Assembly: GCA_029721435.1 (NCBI GenBank)
Contig: CM056583.1
Location: 53,795,620-53,859,619 of the forward strand
Direction: 5' to 3'
DNA length: 64,000 nucleotides
From: Gymnothorax reevesii
Taxonomy: Eukaryota > Chordata > Actinopteri > Anguilliformes > Muraenidae
In this document: one piece after another, positions 44,282 through 53,602 of the stretch
Position numbering within the stretch: position 1 is the stretch's first letter
How the letters are laid out: each line of letters opens with the position of its first letter
Translations under genes and position numbers: made by a program
The notes under the pieces: generated by a model
Database searches by the model: none
Told to the model about the DNA's origin: nothing
The model's input: the letters and a program-made list of their open reading frames with translations, nothing else

Positions 44282-45484
44282 TTGTGTTAGCAGCTAAATG
44301 CCCTGAAATAGTCAAATACATCTAATTTAATGAGGATAATTGCGGCTTGACAACATATTGTGATTATGTAAAACAATTATCCAATATGACAGCATTTTTC
44401 AAGAACAAATGATTTTTGTACAAGTGCATTGTATCTTGAAAATGTCGCAGAAGCATTTATGGATGAGAACTGGCCATTATTCTGAGAAGGGGTTATTTAT
44501 ATTCCATTAGGTAAACAAAAAACGATGAGAGAATTAATGTGTCTGACCTTAATAGAACTGAGATTTAAAATGCAAACCAGCTTATGATAAAGGAGACTTT
44601 CATCCAAAGCTTCAATATGAATTTCAGCGATAAAGTTATCGGCTGAACAATTATCTAGCAGTTCATAATAATATTGTATGCAAAAAAGCTACGCCATTTT
44701 GAATAACTGAAGAGTAAAAATAAATGACTGGGTTTCCATTGGATGAGGTGTCTGTCATTGTGATTCAAAGTGATCCATTTTTTTTCCCTTTGAGCTATCA
44801 CCCATACTCCTGCTTTGTATGCGTAGCCCATACTCTATCCTTCCTGATTGAGCACTCGGCATTTTGAACTATCTCCAGTTTATGCAGCAACACAGAAGAC
44901 ATTAACATCTGTATTCTACTGAGAATGAAATGGCTCTGCGTCAACTCTCTGGCAGATAAATACATGCAGAAAAGTTGCTGCAGTACTTTGGCTACAGGCC
45001 CCGAGAGAAAGTTAAAGCTGAGAAAAGAACATTTTAAAAAGTTTTTGAAAACGCTAAACTATCTTGTATATGTACATCAGTAAATCATCTCTGGACATAC
45101 ATACTGGACATATAAAGTGGAAGTTATGCAACATTCAGTAGTGACTACACATCACCATAGTTAAAACAATCAAAAAGAAATCCAGGAGTGCACATTTTTC
45201 TGTTCGGAAATGCTTTATGTTATTTACAGTTGTATTAGAGAGTTTCATTTTGATGAGGATTCAGCTAATTTCTTCTATTTATCCAGATAGTAAAGATAGC
45301 CGAGCAAAGGATAGTAATACCCCCACATGGCAGCCTTGCTGGTGACATGTAATTCTTACCCCGCATGCGGTCATCCCCCTGCCCTGAAACCACCTCAACA
45401 ACCACACAATTCCATATCCATTGCCTATTATGTCCCATTTGACTTCCAATACTTTATAACAATCAATTATCCCATTTACCGATA
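44282..45484. other. No recognisable gene
   Basis: AT-rich. No repeat family or coding motif was recognised. Confidence 0.45.
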
Positions 45485-45773
45485 ATGATTTTTCCCATGT
45501 CAGATATTTTTTTGCGCTCTGCACACCGGAGAAGTGTACTCACAACAGGTGGTGGGCAACCATCATCCACTGTGCATTTCACTGCACAGGAGGAGGGGAT
45601 GGCATCCACTCTTTCTGCAGTGGAAGTGCATGGAGAAGAACTTGGAGCATCAACAAACTATGTCAGACACTTTGACAGAGACACCTGTGATATGTGCATA
45701 ACATCACCAGTCACTCTCTGGAACGACCCAGATGCCAGGACCGACAGCGCAGTTGTGACCTTGATGACCATGG
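45485..45773 (+). CDS. Possible exon of a transposon-associated protein
   Basis: Open frame with 'SVLTTGGGQPSSTVHFTAQE', followed by 'LSAVEVHGEELGAS' and 'VTLWNDPDARTDSAV'. The 'TGGG(Q/P)P' phrase followed by an acidic helix resembles the linker of Myb/SANT-like proteins encoded next to Harbinger transposases, but the match is from memory and short. The frame crosses CATGG|GTATGT (about 45,773), a fair splice donor. Translation start is not established. It could equally be a chance frame. Confidence 0.3.
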
Positions 45774-45964
45774 GTATGTTTTGTAGATGATTGCGGCTTA
45801 ATAGCTGTTCATCCAGAAGTCAGCAAAGATAGATGATTAACTCACGGTCCAGACAAAAACGCTGGATGCACTCGGTGTTTGTTAGTCCTACGATGTCCAA
45901 ACGAGGCCGTTATATTCATGGTCGTCTTTGAGCGCGGCGTGCTCTTCTTACTCTTTGGTAGAAT

Positions 45965-46257
45965 TGGTGGAATTCCGAGGGCCCTGACATTTAAAACGAG
46001 GCACTGAGAACTTTGAAAATGCACAGGTAAAAAATACACACATTGACATGCACAAACGAATAGGAAGGATAGGGGAACAGCTTGCAATCTATTCGTTCGT
46101 GCTTGTCAATCGACTTATTGTGACTTTCAAGATGGAGGCGACTGGAAACTATCTCAAGGTACTGTTTGCATAAACAGTCTTTTTTAAGAAACTACCTGTG
46201 CATTTTCAAAGTTCTCCGTGCCTCGTTTTAAATGTCAGGGCTCTTGGAATACTACCA
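45965..46257. repeat. Inverted repeat with ~66-bp arms
   Basis: Left arm 45,965-46,030 and right arm 46,190-46,257 are inverted copies. Shared stretches include ACCTGTGCATTTTCAAAGTT, CTCGTTTTAAATGTCAGGG and CTACCAAT-like ends. The loop is about 160 bp and contains AAGATGGAGGCGACTGG. No target duplication was found. It may be part of a larger transposon together with the exon-like frame just upstream. Confidence 0.85.
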
Positions 46258-46507
46258 ATGAAGTGTGGAGCTACTTTGAGCCTTGTTAATGATGAAAAAA
46301 ATAGTGATTTCTTTTGCATGGCAACTCTATGCCCAATTCACTACCACTGTAAGCCTGTTTAGAGCTTCGGCTAAAAAGCCATGTATTTCGAAATGTTGCG
46401 TGCATACGGAGGTGGTGTATTCAACAAAAGTTAGTACTCATTATCATGTTTCAATGTACCCCAAGTCAATTTCACACCGGAATTCTCCTTCAATACAGCC
46501 CTCAAAA

Positions 46508-46695
46508 GTGCTGAACAGAAAAAGCGCGTAAACCAGGGGGAGAATACATGTAAGTGTTATTTGCCTTGCTCCGCCCAAAGTGCATAACTGCCTTTGGGGC
46601 GCATAATGTACGAATTTAAGTCAAGGGGAGAATACACGTAGGCTGAAAAGCACGTGACTACGCGCTTTTTTTCGACTTGCGTGCATGGGAGTGCA
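46508..46695 (+). repeat. Second copy of the CpG-rich 'GGGGAGAATACGCGTA' repeat
   Basis: Matches 30,003-30,235 closely, with a ~30-bp deletion after TGTTATTTGC. Several CpG positions of the other copy read CA or TG here (CACGTG for CGCGTA), the usual signature of methylated-CpG decay. No coding frame. Confidence 0.8.
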
Positions 46696-47958
46696 GGAGA
46701 TCCCTATGACTTCGGCATTTATCATTTTGTTTGATGTTTGTTCAACTTAGAAAAGTAAGTTTGACGGTAGTTTGAAAACTCCGCTCTAGTGAACAAAGCT
46801 GTCTGACAAGAGTTTGAGAATGTGGCGTCCGCTGATTGCTTGGCAACCGGAGCTCATTTACACGTGAACATTGTATTGCGATCGTTCCAATTTATTTTCC
46901 TCTTTTGGCCCTGCTCACCTGACGAACATTGTAAATAGCATTGTTTCTGTTTGGAAGAGGATTGAACTAATACTATACGATTCTTGTTTGCCATGGTGCA
47001 TTGCATAGAATTACCTGAACAACCGATATGAGTGTATATATATTTTCTTGAATGGCTATTTTTAGTTTATAAAACACACTGTTAGTTTCATGTCCCATTG
47101 AGGAATAAATTGTTGTGGTTTGAAGGGTGAATCTGCACTTTCGTTAATTTTAAAGGTGCTAGTAGTACTGTGAATGAGTTTATGAACATTCCCTGTGCAA
47201 TGAGTTTATTTATTTAGGTCAATACCAGTCTTGCACTACTTTAAGTAGCTTTTCGTAAATTTTGGCGCACTAAATGTGAATTTGACTTATTTACTATATA
47301 TGTAATACCCTTGTTAACAGCGCAGAATGCTGAAAATATGCTTATGGGAAAACAGTAATTACATTCTGAATCCTTCCAATTCAAGTTTATTCATTTTGGT
47401 TTATTTTGAGTTTAAGAAAATGTGAAACTGACTGAGTTGTAATGGAATGAGATGCAGTGTATATTCAAATTCAAGCAGAGACTGTATTGCATTAGGGACA
47501 GGAATGTTTACTGTAATGTTGTGGGAAAAAATGCAAAGTAAAGAAACAGAACATGCCGGAAACGCAACAAGTGTGGTTTGTCTCTCTCAATCCTGTGACT
47601 GTTTTCCTGTTTTTTTCAGGAGGTGAGTTGTATCGAACCACCATTCATTTGTAATCAGGTCCTCCCGTATTTGAGACTGGTAACACAATCATCAGAGATT
47701 GCTTGAAAACAATTCACTTGAACATTACTTTTGCGGACTGTGCTATGCATTCATTCTCTTTCCACTCAGTGATGTATCAAGTCCTCTGAAGACTGAGGTA
47801 TTTTCCTGTCACAGCTTAATACTTGGAGTGAAACATCCTTAATTTGTCTGTTTTATTCATTTTATTTTCTTCTAGCTCTACCAATCATATTTTACTTCAT
47901 TCACCTCCAAGAAATATGTAAGGAACTGGAAGATACAAGCAGGAGTTACATCATATTT
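46696..47958. other. No recognisable gene
   Basis: AT-rich. Nothing was recognised. Confidence 0.4.
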
Positions 47959-47962
47959 TTAA

Positions 47963-49667
47963 AGGAGCTACAGCGTCAAGAGGGCGAAATTTCACAAACA
48001 GGCTCTCTCTATGTAATTTTTCATCCAGAAAAAAAACATGGCAGTCATTTCCCAAAATATCAAACCGTTTTGGAGTAAATAGTAACTTTCTACTTGCCCT
48101 GGGAACGCCCCTTTTTAATCGCTACAATCGATAATGCCGCCGTCTCTTAGTGTGACGCCATATAAAGAACTGGCGCTGTATCGCCAGTATGTACAACTGC
48201 ATTTAAAAATATCATTTTGTCACCCCAGTGCTTAGTAACTTCAAATCTGATATGTTTTACATTATGAGCAAAAGAAAAATTGGCAATATGTATATTCTTT
48301 TTTGAACCTTACACTGGTTTTCTTAAGGGGCAATCAGAAACGCGCTTAATGAGCTAGAGAGTCATGGTTCACTCGCGTTTGCTACTGCTAAACGCATTAC
48401 CCAGGTGTTTGGTTCTCCATTTATAACAACATAAGTACTGCGTTTTTTAAAGGGTATGACCCAGATTTCTGTCATGAAAATCTAATTACTCGCTCAGCTG
48501 TTCGCGAGTTTGCCAAACTGAGTGCTACGCTTTGATGTTGATTTGACCTCTTTCCTTATGCTCTCCTGAGCTGACATCCAACAAGCTCGTTAGATTATAT
48601 GCGGCATTTGGTCAGGCTAGAATAAAACAAGAATATGATCTGACAAAGAGAAAAAAATTTGAACACGAGACAAGAGTCAAGAGAGCAGTAGCATGCAACT
48701 AGGCGCGCAGCAGCAGCTTAGGGGGAAGCACTTTCACACTGGACGCGAGACAAATTTTTAGTACGACAGATTACATTCAAAGCCAATGCAAAGACGCAAA
48801 TTCCCGTGTTTCGCATCCAGTGTGAAAGCAGCTTCATAGAGCGCTGGCAAAGAGAAGGCGTTAAATGTGTGGGATGCAAGCCAAAGCCCGCTAAGTGCTA
48901 GCTGCAGCCAGCGCTCTATTAAGCACTATAGTGTCTAAAACGAAAGCCCTGCTGAAGCACTGGTGTAGCTAACATGTTGTAACTGTTCATTAGCAGCTTA
49001 CCTTCATTTTCTTCCATTTTTTAGTGCCCGGTCTGCTATTCTTTCTTCCCTTTTCCTCAGTGCTTCTCTCCTCGAATGGACTTTTGATTTTCGGGATAGC
49101 ATCTGGCTTGATTTTTCTCCTCCTTTTCATCGTGAACTCAGACCAAAACCCTTCATCCTCAAAATCGGATTCGTTGAAGTGGTCGCTACAAATCACACTA
49201 TTGTCGCTTAGTCCTTGCCATTTTGCCTGAGTCGGTTTCACCCAAGACGCCCAAATTTTATTTATTTTTCCATCTTTTGGAAATCGATGAAGGCTGACTC
49301 CTTCTTTGGCTACGTTACTACAACCTGCCACAATGAATCTGGTAGGCATTTGCTCTGCCGTTTTCCGAAATTTCACAAGAAAGAAAGATTCTGTGAACCT
49401 TCTGCAGTCCTTGTCCCATAGTCAGTGATAGAAAAACAAGCTCGACTGAGCTCGTCTCATTCTTTAGATGATGTCAGCAAGTTGATGTGTCAATCCCACG
49501 GATTTTGTGGGCGGGGCAAAAACTGGCTGAAAATCAAGATCTGCCATCAGAAAACAAGCCTAAAATTATTATTGTGTGTATTTTCATGGTCATTTTTGGC
49601 GCAGACATAGTTTACAAGTACAGAACTATGGAATTAATGTCAAAGTACCCGGTAATAGAGAGTTCCT
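47963..49667 (-). mobile_element. TTAA-flanked element carrying a THAP exon
   Basis: TTAA lies at both ends (47,959-47,962 and 49,668-49,671). The left end starts AGGAGCTACAGCGTC and the right end, read inward, AGGAACTCTCTATTACC, so only the first ~8 bases are inverted repeats. Within the element the minus strand has a THAP-domain exon (49,349 to 49,002) followed by a good splice donor and about 1 kb without a second exon that I can see. THAP domains plus TTAA duplications fit the Kolobok superfamily; the catalytic part is absent. Confidence 0.68.
49002..49349 (-). CDS. THAP-domain exon (transposon-derived)
   Basis: Reading on the minus strand from an ATG at 49,349 (starts 'MPTRF', the usual MP start of THAP proteins): 116 codons up to AAG|GTAAGC, a strong splice donor at 49,002/49,001. 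THAP zinc-finger pattern: 'VAGCSNVAKEGVSLHRFPKD', then 'WASWVKPTQAKW', then 'VICSDHFNESDF' (Cys-x2-His), and 'DAIPKI' in place of the AVPTIF box. The first zinc ligand is missing: the family has Cys in the fifth position ('MP..C'), here Phe, a one-base change. After the domain the protein is Lys/Arg-rich. THAP domains bind DNA and occur in Kolobok and P-type transposases and in host regulators; the TTAA context suggests the former. Confidence 0.82.
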
Positions 49668-49671
49668 TTAA

Positions 49672-50938
49672 ACATGCTTCTCCTTTATTTCATGAGCTTT
49701 CTTTTTTTCAAAAAGCATCTTTCCAATGTTACAATTTATCCTATGCTCCATTCTTTAATGTAAGTCCTTGTTTATTGACTGTTATATCGCTCCCATTGAT
49801 CCTTTGGATGATCCTTATTTTTACACCCCATGAGTCATAAGGTCCTAGAAGAGGCAATGTCAAGCAGAGGCAAAAGTTTTTTCATACCACTCACCTGTCC
49901 CTTATGAGGTGTCTGGTCAAATTCAATATGACCTTCAAATTCAACTGTCAGCACAATCTTCAAATTCAACATTCAAATACGGCCTTCTGTGATTGATAGA
50001 CTCCCAGCCTTTGCGTTTTAATGACACAAAAGAAATCGTCCAGTTCAACTAGTGATGGGACATGTGACCTGCCGTGGTAAAAGGTAACTCCAAGCGGCAA
50101 TCATGCTATGGAGAAAAACGAGATTGAAATGTCCCGCTCGTCATGTGGACTGTGTTTACTTCCACATTTGGAAAACTGCCTCTGATCCACTGGATTTTGC
50201 TACGTATACATCAGGCGGAATCCCCTCAGTGTCTCGATTAAATTCCATTTCAATATTGCCAAAAATTGGCTATTATTCAGTGGTATCCGGCTTTGGTCAC
50301 TCCCAATAGTCACTTGCCGATACATCTGACCTCAGTCGGTAGGCAAGCATTTGACTTTCAAATATAACAAAATCCATGCAAGTTCTGTGATTGGCTCACA
50401 GTCGCAAGGTCCCTTTTCACGGGAGGTATACTAACATCATCACCATGGCCAAAGACAAAAGAGAAAGGAAGGCTCCTTTCCGAGGAGCAATTTTTGGTGT
50501 CAGTCACATGGGTGCCCCGCCCCCTTAGATAGACTTGCGGCGGGTCCTGAATGAATTGATTCCAAAGGAGAGAAGTGAACGTGAGCTCAGATTATCAAAG
50601 CTGAATATAGATGAATTTCAGGCTGATTCCAATTTGCTATAATGGGAGGGACTATTGGTTAATAGACAAAGATGTCAATAAAAACATACATCTGGTTTCT
50701 TGAGACAGACACTGCATGATCCAGGCAGCACGCTTTAGCCAAATAAAATCATAAATGTGTTTCCTATTACACTGATTTGAAAAATAGGCAGGGTAGGTAG
50801 GTAGGTAGCAATCTCTCTTTTTTTTTTTTTGCTGAAAGTTTTTTAATCTAAAAATTTTAGGGTAGGTCGGTGATCGCAGCAATATGTACAGTATATGCTA
50901 AACCTGAGAGAGACATGCTACCAGGAAATGATTGGGCA
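49672..50938. other. No recognisable gene
   Basis: Short frames only. A GTAG-rich tract (about 50,793-50,808) and a T-run (about 50,818-50,830) are present. Confidence 0.4.
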
Positions 50939-51515
50939 ACACTTTGCAATAAGGGGATATTAGTTAATGCAGTATTAAGCATCAAATACCGATCAATTAA
51001 CTAATGCATCAGAGAGCTAAATAAGCATTAGGTAACCTTAAATTACTATTTGAAGAGTTTGGTTCCAAAAGCAATAAGTGCCAAAATGACAAAAATTGAG
51101 ATAATACCATAGAGCGATAGTCCTGCGCTTCTTACACATGATGCAAAAACCCGACATTAGAAATCCATACTATATGGTGTATTTTTTCATGGTCAAAGTT
51201 TGTGTTTTTCTATAAAATGCAATAGGCGCCAACATAGAAAAAGCTGCTTTACTCAAAATGACTAAAATGGATATATTGCATTTTGGAACCAAACTCTTCA
51301 TTTATTAATGCTCTTTGACATCCTTATTATGAAGTTGAAAACATCCCATAAGTATCCCTTAAGTAACGCCTCAAACTGTCAAACTATTTAGTTAACATGA
51401 ACACCATTAGTAAATGATAAGTAGACTCATTCGTTTATTGTTAATTAAATGATGGTCAATGCTTCTTACTGCATTAGCCAATGTTAATTAATGTACCTTA
51501 TTGTTAAGAGTTCGC
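50939..51515. mobile_element. Fish MITE with 'ACTTTGCAATAAGG' ends, containing a second MITE
   Basis: The left end CACTTTGCAATAAGGGG and the right end, inverted, CTCTTAACAATAAGGTACAT share the core AACAATAAGG/GCAATAAGG. The interior is rich in TTAGTTAATG and TTAACATGAAC motifs, typical of an abundant fish MITE. A complete smaller MITE (51,052-51,299) sits inside it. Superfamily unassigned; no target duplication is visible. Confidence 0.65.
51052..51299. mobile_element. Nested 248-bp MITE
   Basis: Inverted ends GAAGAGTTTGGTTCCAAAA (19 bp, perfect) enclose an AT-rich interior with no frame. The same 4 bp, ATTT, lie on each side (51,048-51,051 and 51,300-51,303). It interrupts the larger MITE, so it inserted later. 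Confidence 0.88.
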
Positions 51516-51860
51516 AATGATTTTGGTGTATGCTACATGCAACATATAAATATTTAACAACTGACATACTTGTCAAAAACTTTCATAAACTGAAAGAACA
51601 ATAAAATTTTTCATTTAAAGCACAAGAAAATTTTTCATTTAATCGTACAAGAACTGTACATTTGAACAGTGCTGAGCTAGACTGAACAACTATGTTCTAA
51701 AGAATATGTATATATGAAGTATGTTTTTCTTTTATCTGCCTATGGATCAGTACAATTTTCCCCATACATTTAATTTTATCAAACTTTTATTTGTGTAGGG
51801 TTGAAAAAAGTAAGAGCAGCAGCGAGGAAGAAAGAGATTTGTCATAATAATTTGTCATAT

Positions 51861-51938
51861 TACCTAGGGAAAGTTGGGCTTTTTTTTGCCTATCAAATTG
51901 ACAAAAGATGGCAAAAAAAGCCGAACTTTCCCTAGGTA
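51861..51938. repeat. Compact hairpin, ~30-bp arms
   Basis: TACCTAGGGAAAGTTGGGCT at the start and its inverted copy (AGCCGAACTTTCCCTAGGTA) at the end, with a run of T opposite a run of A, form a stem of about 30 bp around an 18-bp loop. Ends with TA on both sides. Small MITE or hairpin RNA precursor; see findings. Confidence 0.85.
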
Positions 51939-52058
51939 CTGTATATGGATAAAACTTTTGGCAACTCTGGGTTGACTGTGGATACAGCATCATCGTGTTA
52001 CTTTCCATCATACAGTATATGTAACTGCAAGTTCATGTCACGATATATATGATACTAG

Positions 52059-52438
52059 CAGGGCTCCCAACTCTCCCGCATTCAGCGTGAAATTTAGTGG
52101 CATTTTCACGTTCCCGTGCTGCATGTCAGCAATTATTTAATCAGCACATTTGTAAGAGAATCTCTGGCGGAATTGAAGTCCTTGTGCATGGAGGTTTATC
52201 AGTTTCACATGTGTCACTGTGGATTTCACCTCTAGTAACATGGTAATCATTTATGACTCCGGACTTCTCACTGTTTTGCAACGGAATTGGATAAAAAGGT
52301 TTCAAATTGTCTTATTTAAACAATTTGAACAATCTTAAAACACATGCATTGTGTTGATTGAGTAATGTCTGACCACGGCACGGGAACGCGAATATGCCAC
52401 TAAATCTCACATTGAATGAGGCAGAGCTGGGAGCCCTG
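52059..52438. mobile_element. MITE with 'CAGGGCTCCCA' ends
   Basis: The left end (CAGGGCTCCCAACTCTCCC) and the right end read inward (CAGGGCTCCCAGCTCTGCC) are inverted repeats that continue for about 65 bp (AATTTAGTGGCATTTTCACG vs GATTTAGTGGCATATTCGCG). CAG-type ends suggest hAT, but the flanks (GATACTAG, TAATAGGG) do not give a clear 8-bp duplication. 380 bp, non-coding. Confidence 0.78.
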
Positions 52439-52769
52439 TAATAGGGATGGTCACAATTGATAACTAAGTTACTTACACATTTAGTAATGTAACATTCTTG
52501 CATTTTTGTAATATCAGGAGGTGGTCATATGTTTATAGTCCTTACGGGCATAAAAAGCAACGGTTGTGTACAACAACATCAGATATTTGAGGCTATGGTT
52601 AGCACAATAAAGTGGTGATGGTGTGTGTGGCTTGTGGTAGCTGTTTGTTTGCTAAACAAGTAATCTGCATTGCTAAGGTAAACAGCCATCTCAACACAGG
52701 TGGATTGTAATTGACAAGTGATTATAATGTTACTGACAGCACAGAAACTTACTTTGAGGACAAACTGTC

Positions 52770-53190
52770 ATTCGGCCCTTCTGGTTTTGGACGATTTTTC
52801 CAGTTAATCCTCGGGTAATTGAAGAAGGTCCGCAAAACTCCGGGATTCAGCAGGGCAGGAAACTCGGGATGGTTTGCGATGCAAACAGTATCAGAGCGAC
52901 CAGCATCCTCTGATTCACCCAGATCCTAAAGTTACTCTGTCACAAAGTTCCACTCGAGGCAGCAGTAGATCTCATGATCCTTGGGCATTGGGTTACAGTT
53001 CATACACCGCCACCACCATATATTTCCAACTCTTTGTCGCTCTCTGGTTTCCACTGGTTTCCTGTCTCTCTCTTTCAGCCTGTTCAGTTTCCATCTGCAA
53101 CAGTTCTTCTTCAGCGCACTCCGGTTCATACAGATATCCGCTAGTTTCCAAAGTGAATGGCACTTCATCGTTGCTGTCATAATCACTCAT
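52770..53190 (-). pseudogene. P2X7-C-like (cysteine-cluster) ORF, frameshifted
   Basis: The minus strand begins with an ATG at 53,190: 'MSDYDSNDEVPFTLETSGYL', then a Glu/Arg-rich helix ('EELLQMETEQAERERQE'). After a frameshift (about 53,040) a second frame reads 'WWRCMNCNPMPKDHEIYCC', a Trp-Cys-x2-Cys...Cys-Cys cluster like that of the cytoplasmic C-terminal domain of P2X7 receptors, which also occurs alone in many repeated genes of fish and invertebrates. Further on, after stops, a segment like 'LNPGVLRTFFNYPRINW' continues the family. It lies within about 400 bp of a TTAA-type terminus at 53,599. Not a complete receptor: no transmembrane or ATP-binding part is present. Confidence 0.65.
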
Positions 53191-53299
53191 TTTTTCAATC
53201 TTTTATACTGTCTCTGCTATAAACCGCGAAGACCCTGACCTAAGCAGCTGATTGCGACTGCGCGCAGTTTACTATGATACGCGCTCGGAGAAATACGTC

Positions 53300-53602
53300 A
53301 GTTGGTTGGTTCAAGAGCAACACTGTTTTTTTCTGAGCAGTTGAAGCGCTGTAATTTATTTAAATATAACGTACATTTGAAATGGTGTATTATTTTTAGG
53401 CAGGACCTCTCTTAGGCTGTGAAAATACACAGTTTCTGTGGTCCCATTCACAACAGTGTATCGCCTAAATCTCCACCCAGCACTATGCGCTGGTGCGGCT
53501 ACCTGGAGGAGATAAGAGAGCTTTCTACTGCAACTGATGTTAGTTGAGGAAATTTGTAGCTCATACAACCCCACTTCAAAAAAAGTGAACTATCCCTTTT
53601 AA
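53300..53602 (-). mobile_element. Terminus of a TTAA-type element upstream of the P2X7-C-like ORF
   Basis: TTAA at 53,599-53,602; read inward on the minus strand it is followed by AAGGGATAGTTCACTTTT and GAAGTGGGGTTGTATGAGC, a terminus familiar from abundant fish TTAA-target repeats. The matching other end was not located. Confidence 0.55.

Noticed and set aside
52997..53190. Possible host P2X7 receptor exon
   Set aside because: Only the C-terminal cysteine-cluster type domain is present, frameshifted, with no channel exons and with a transposon end nearby.
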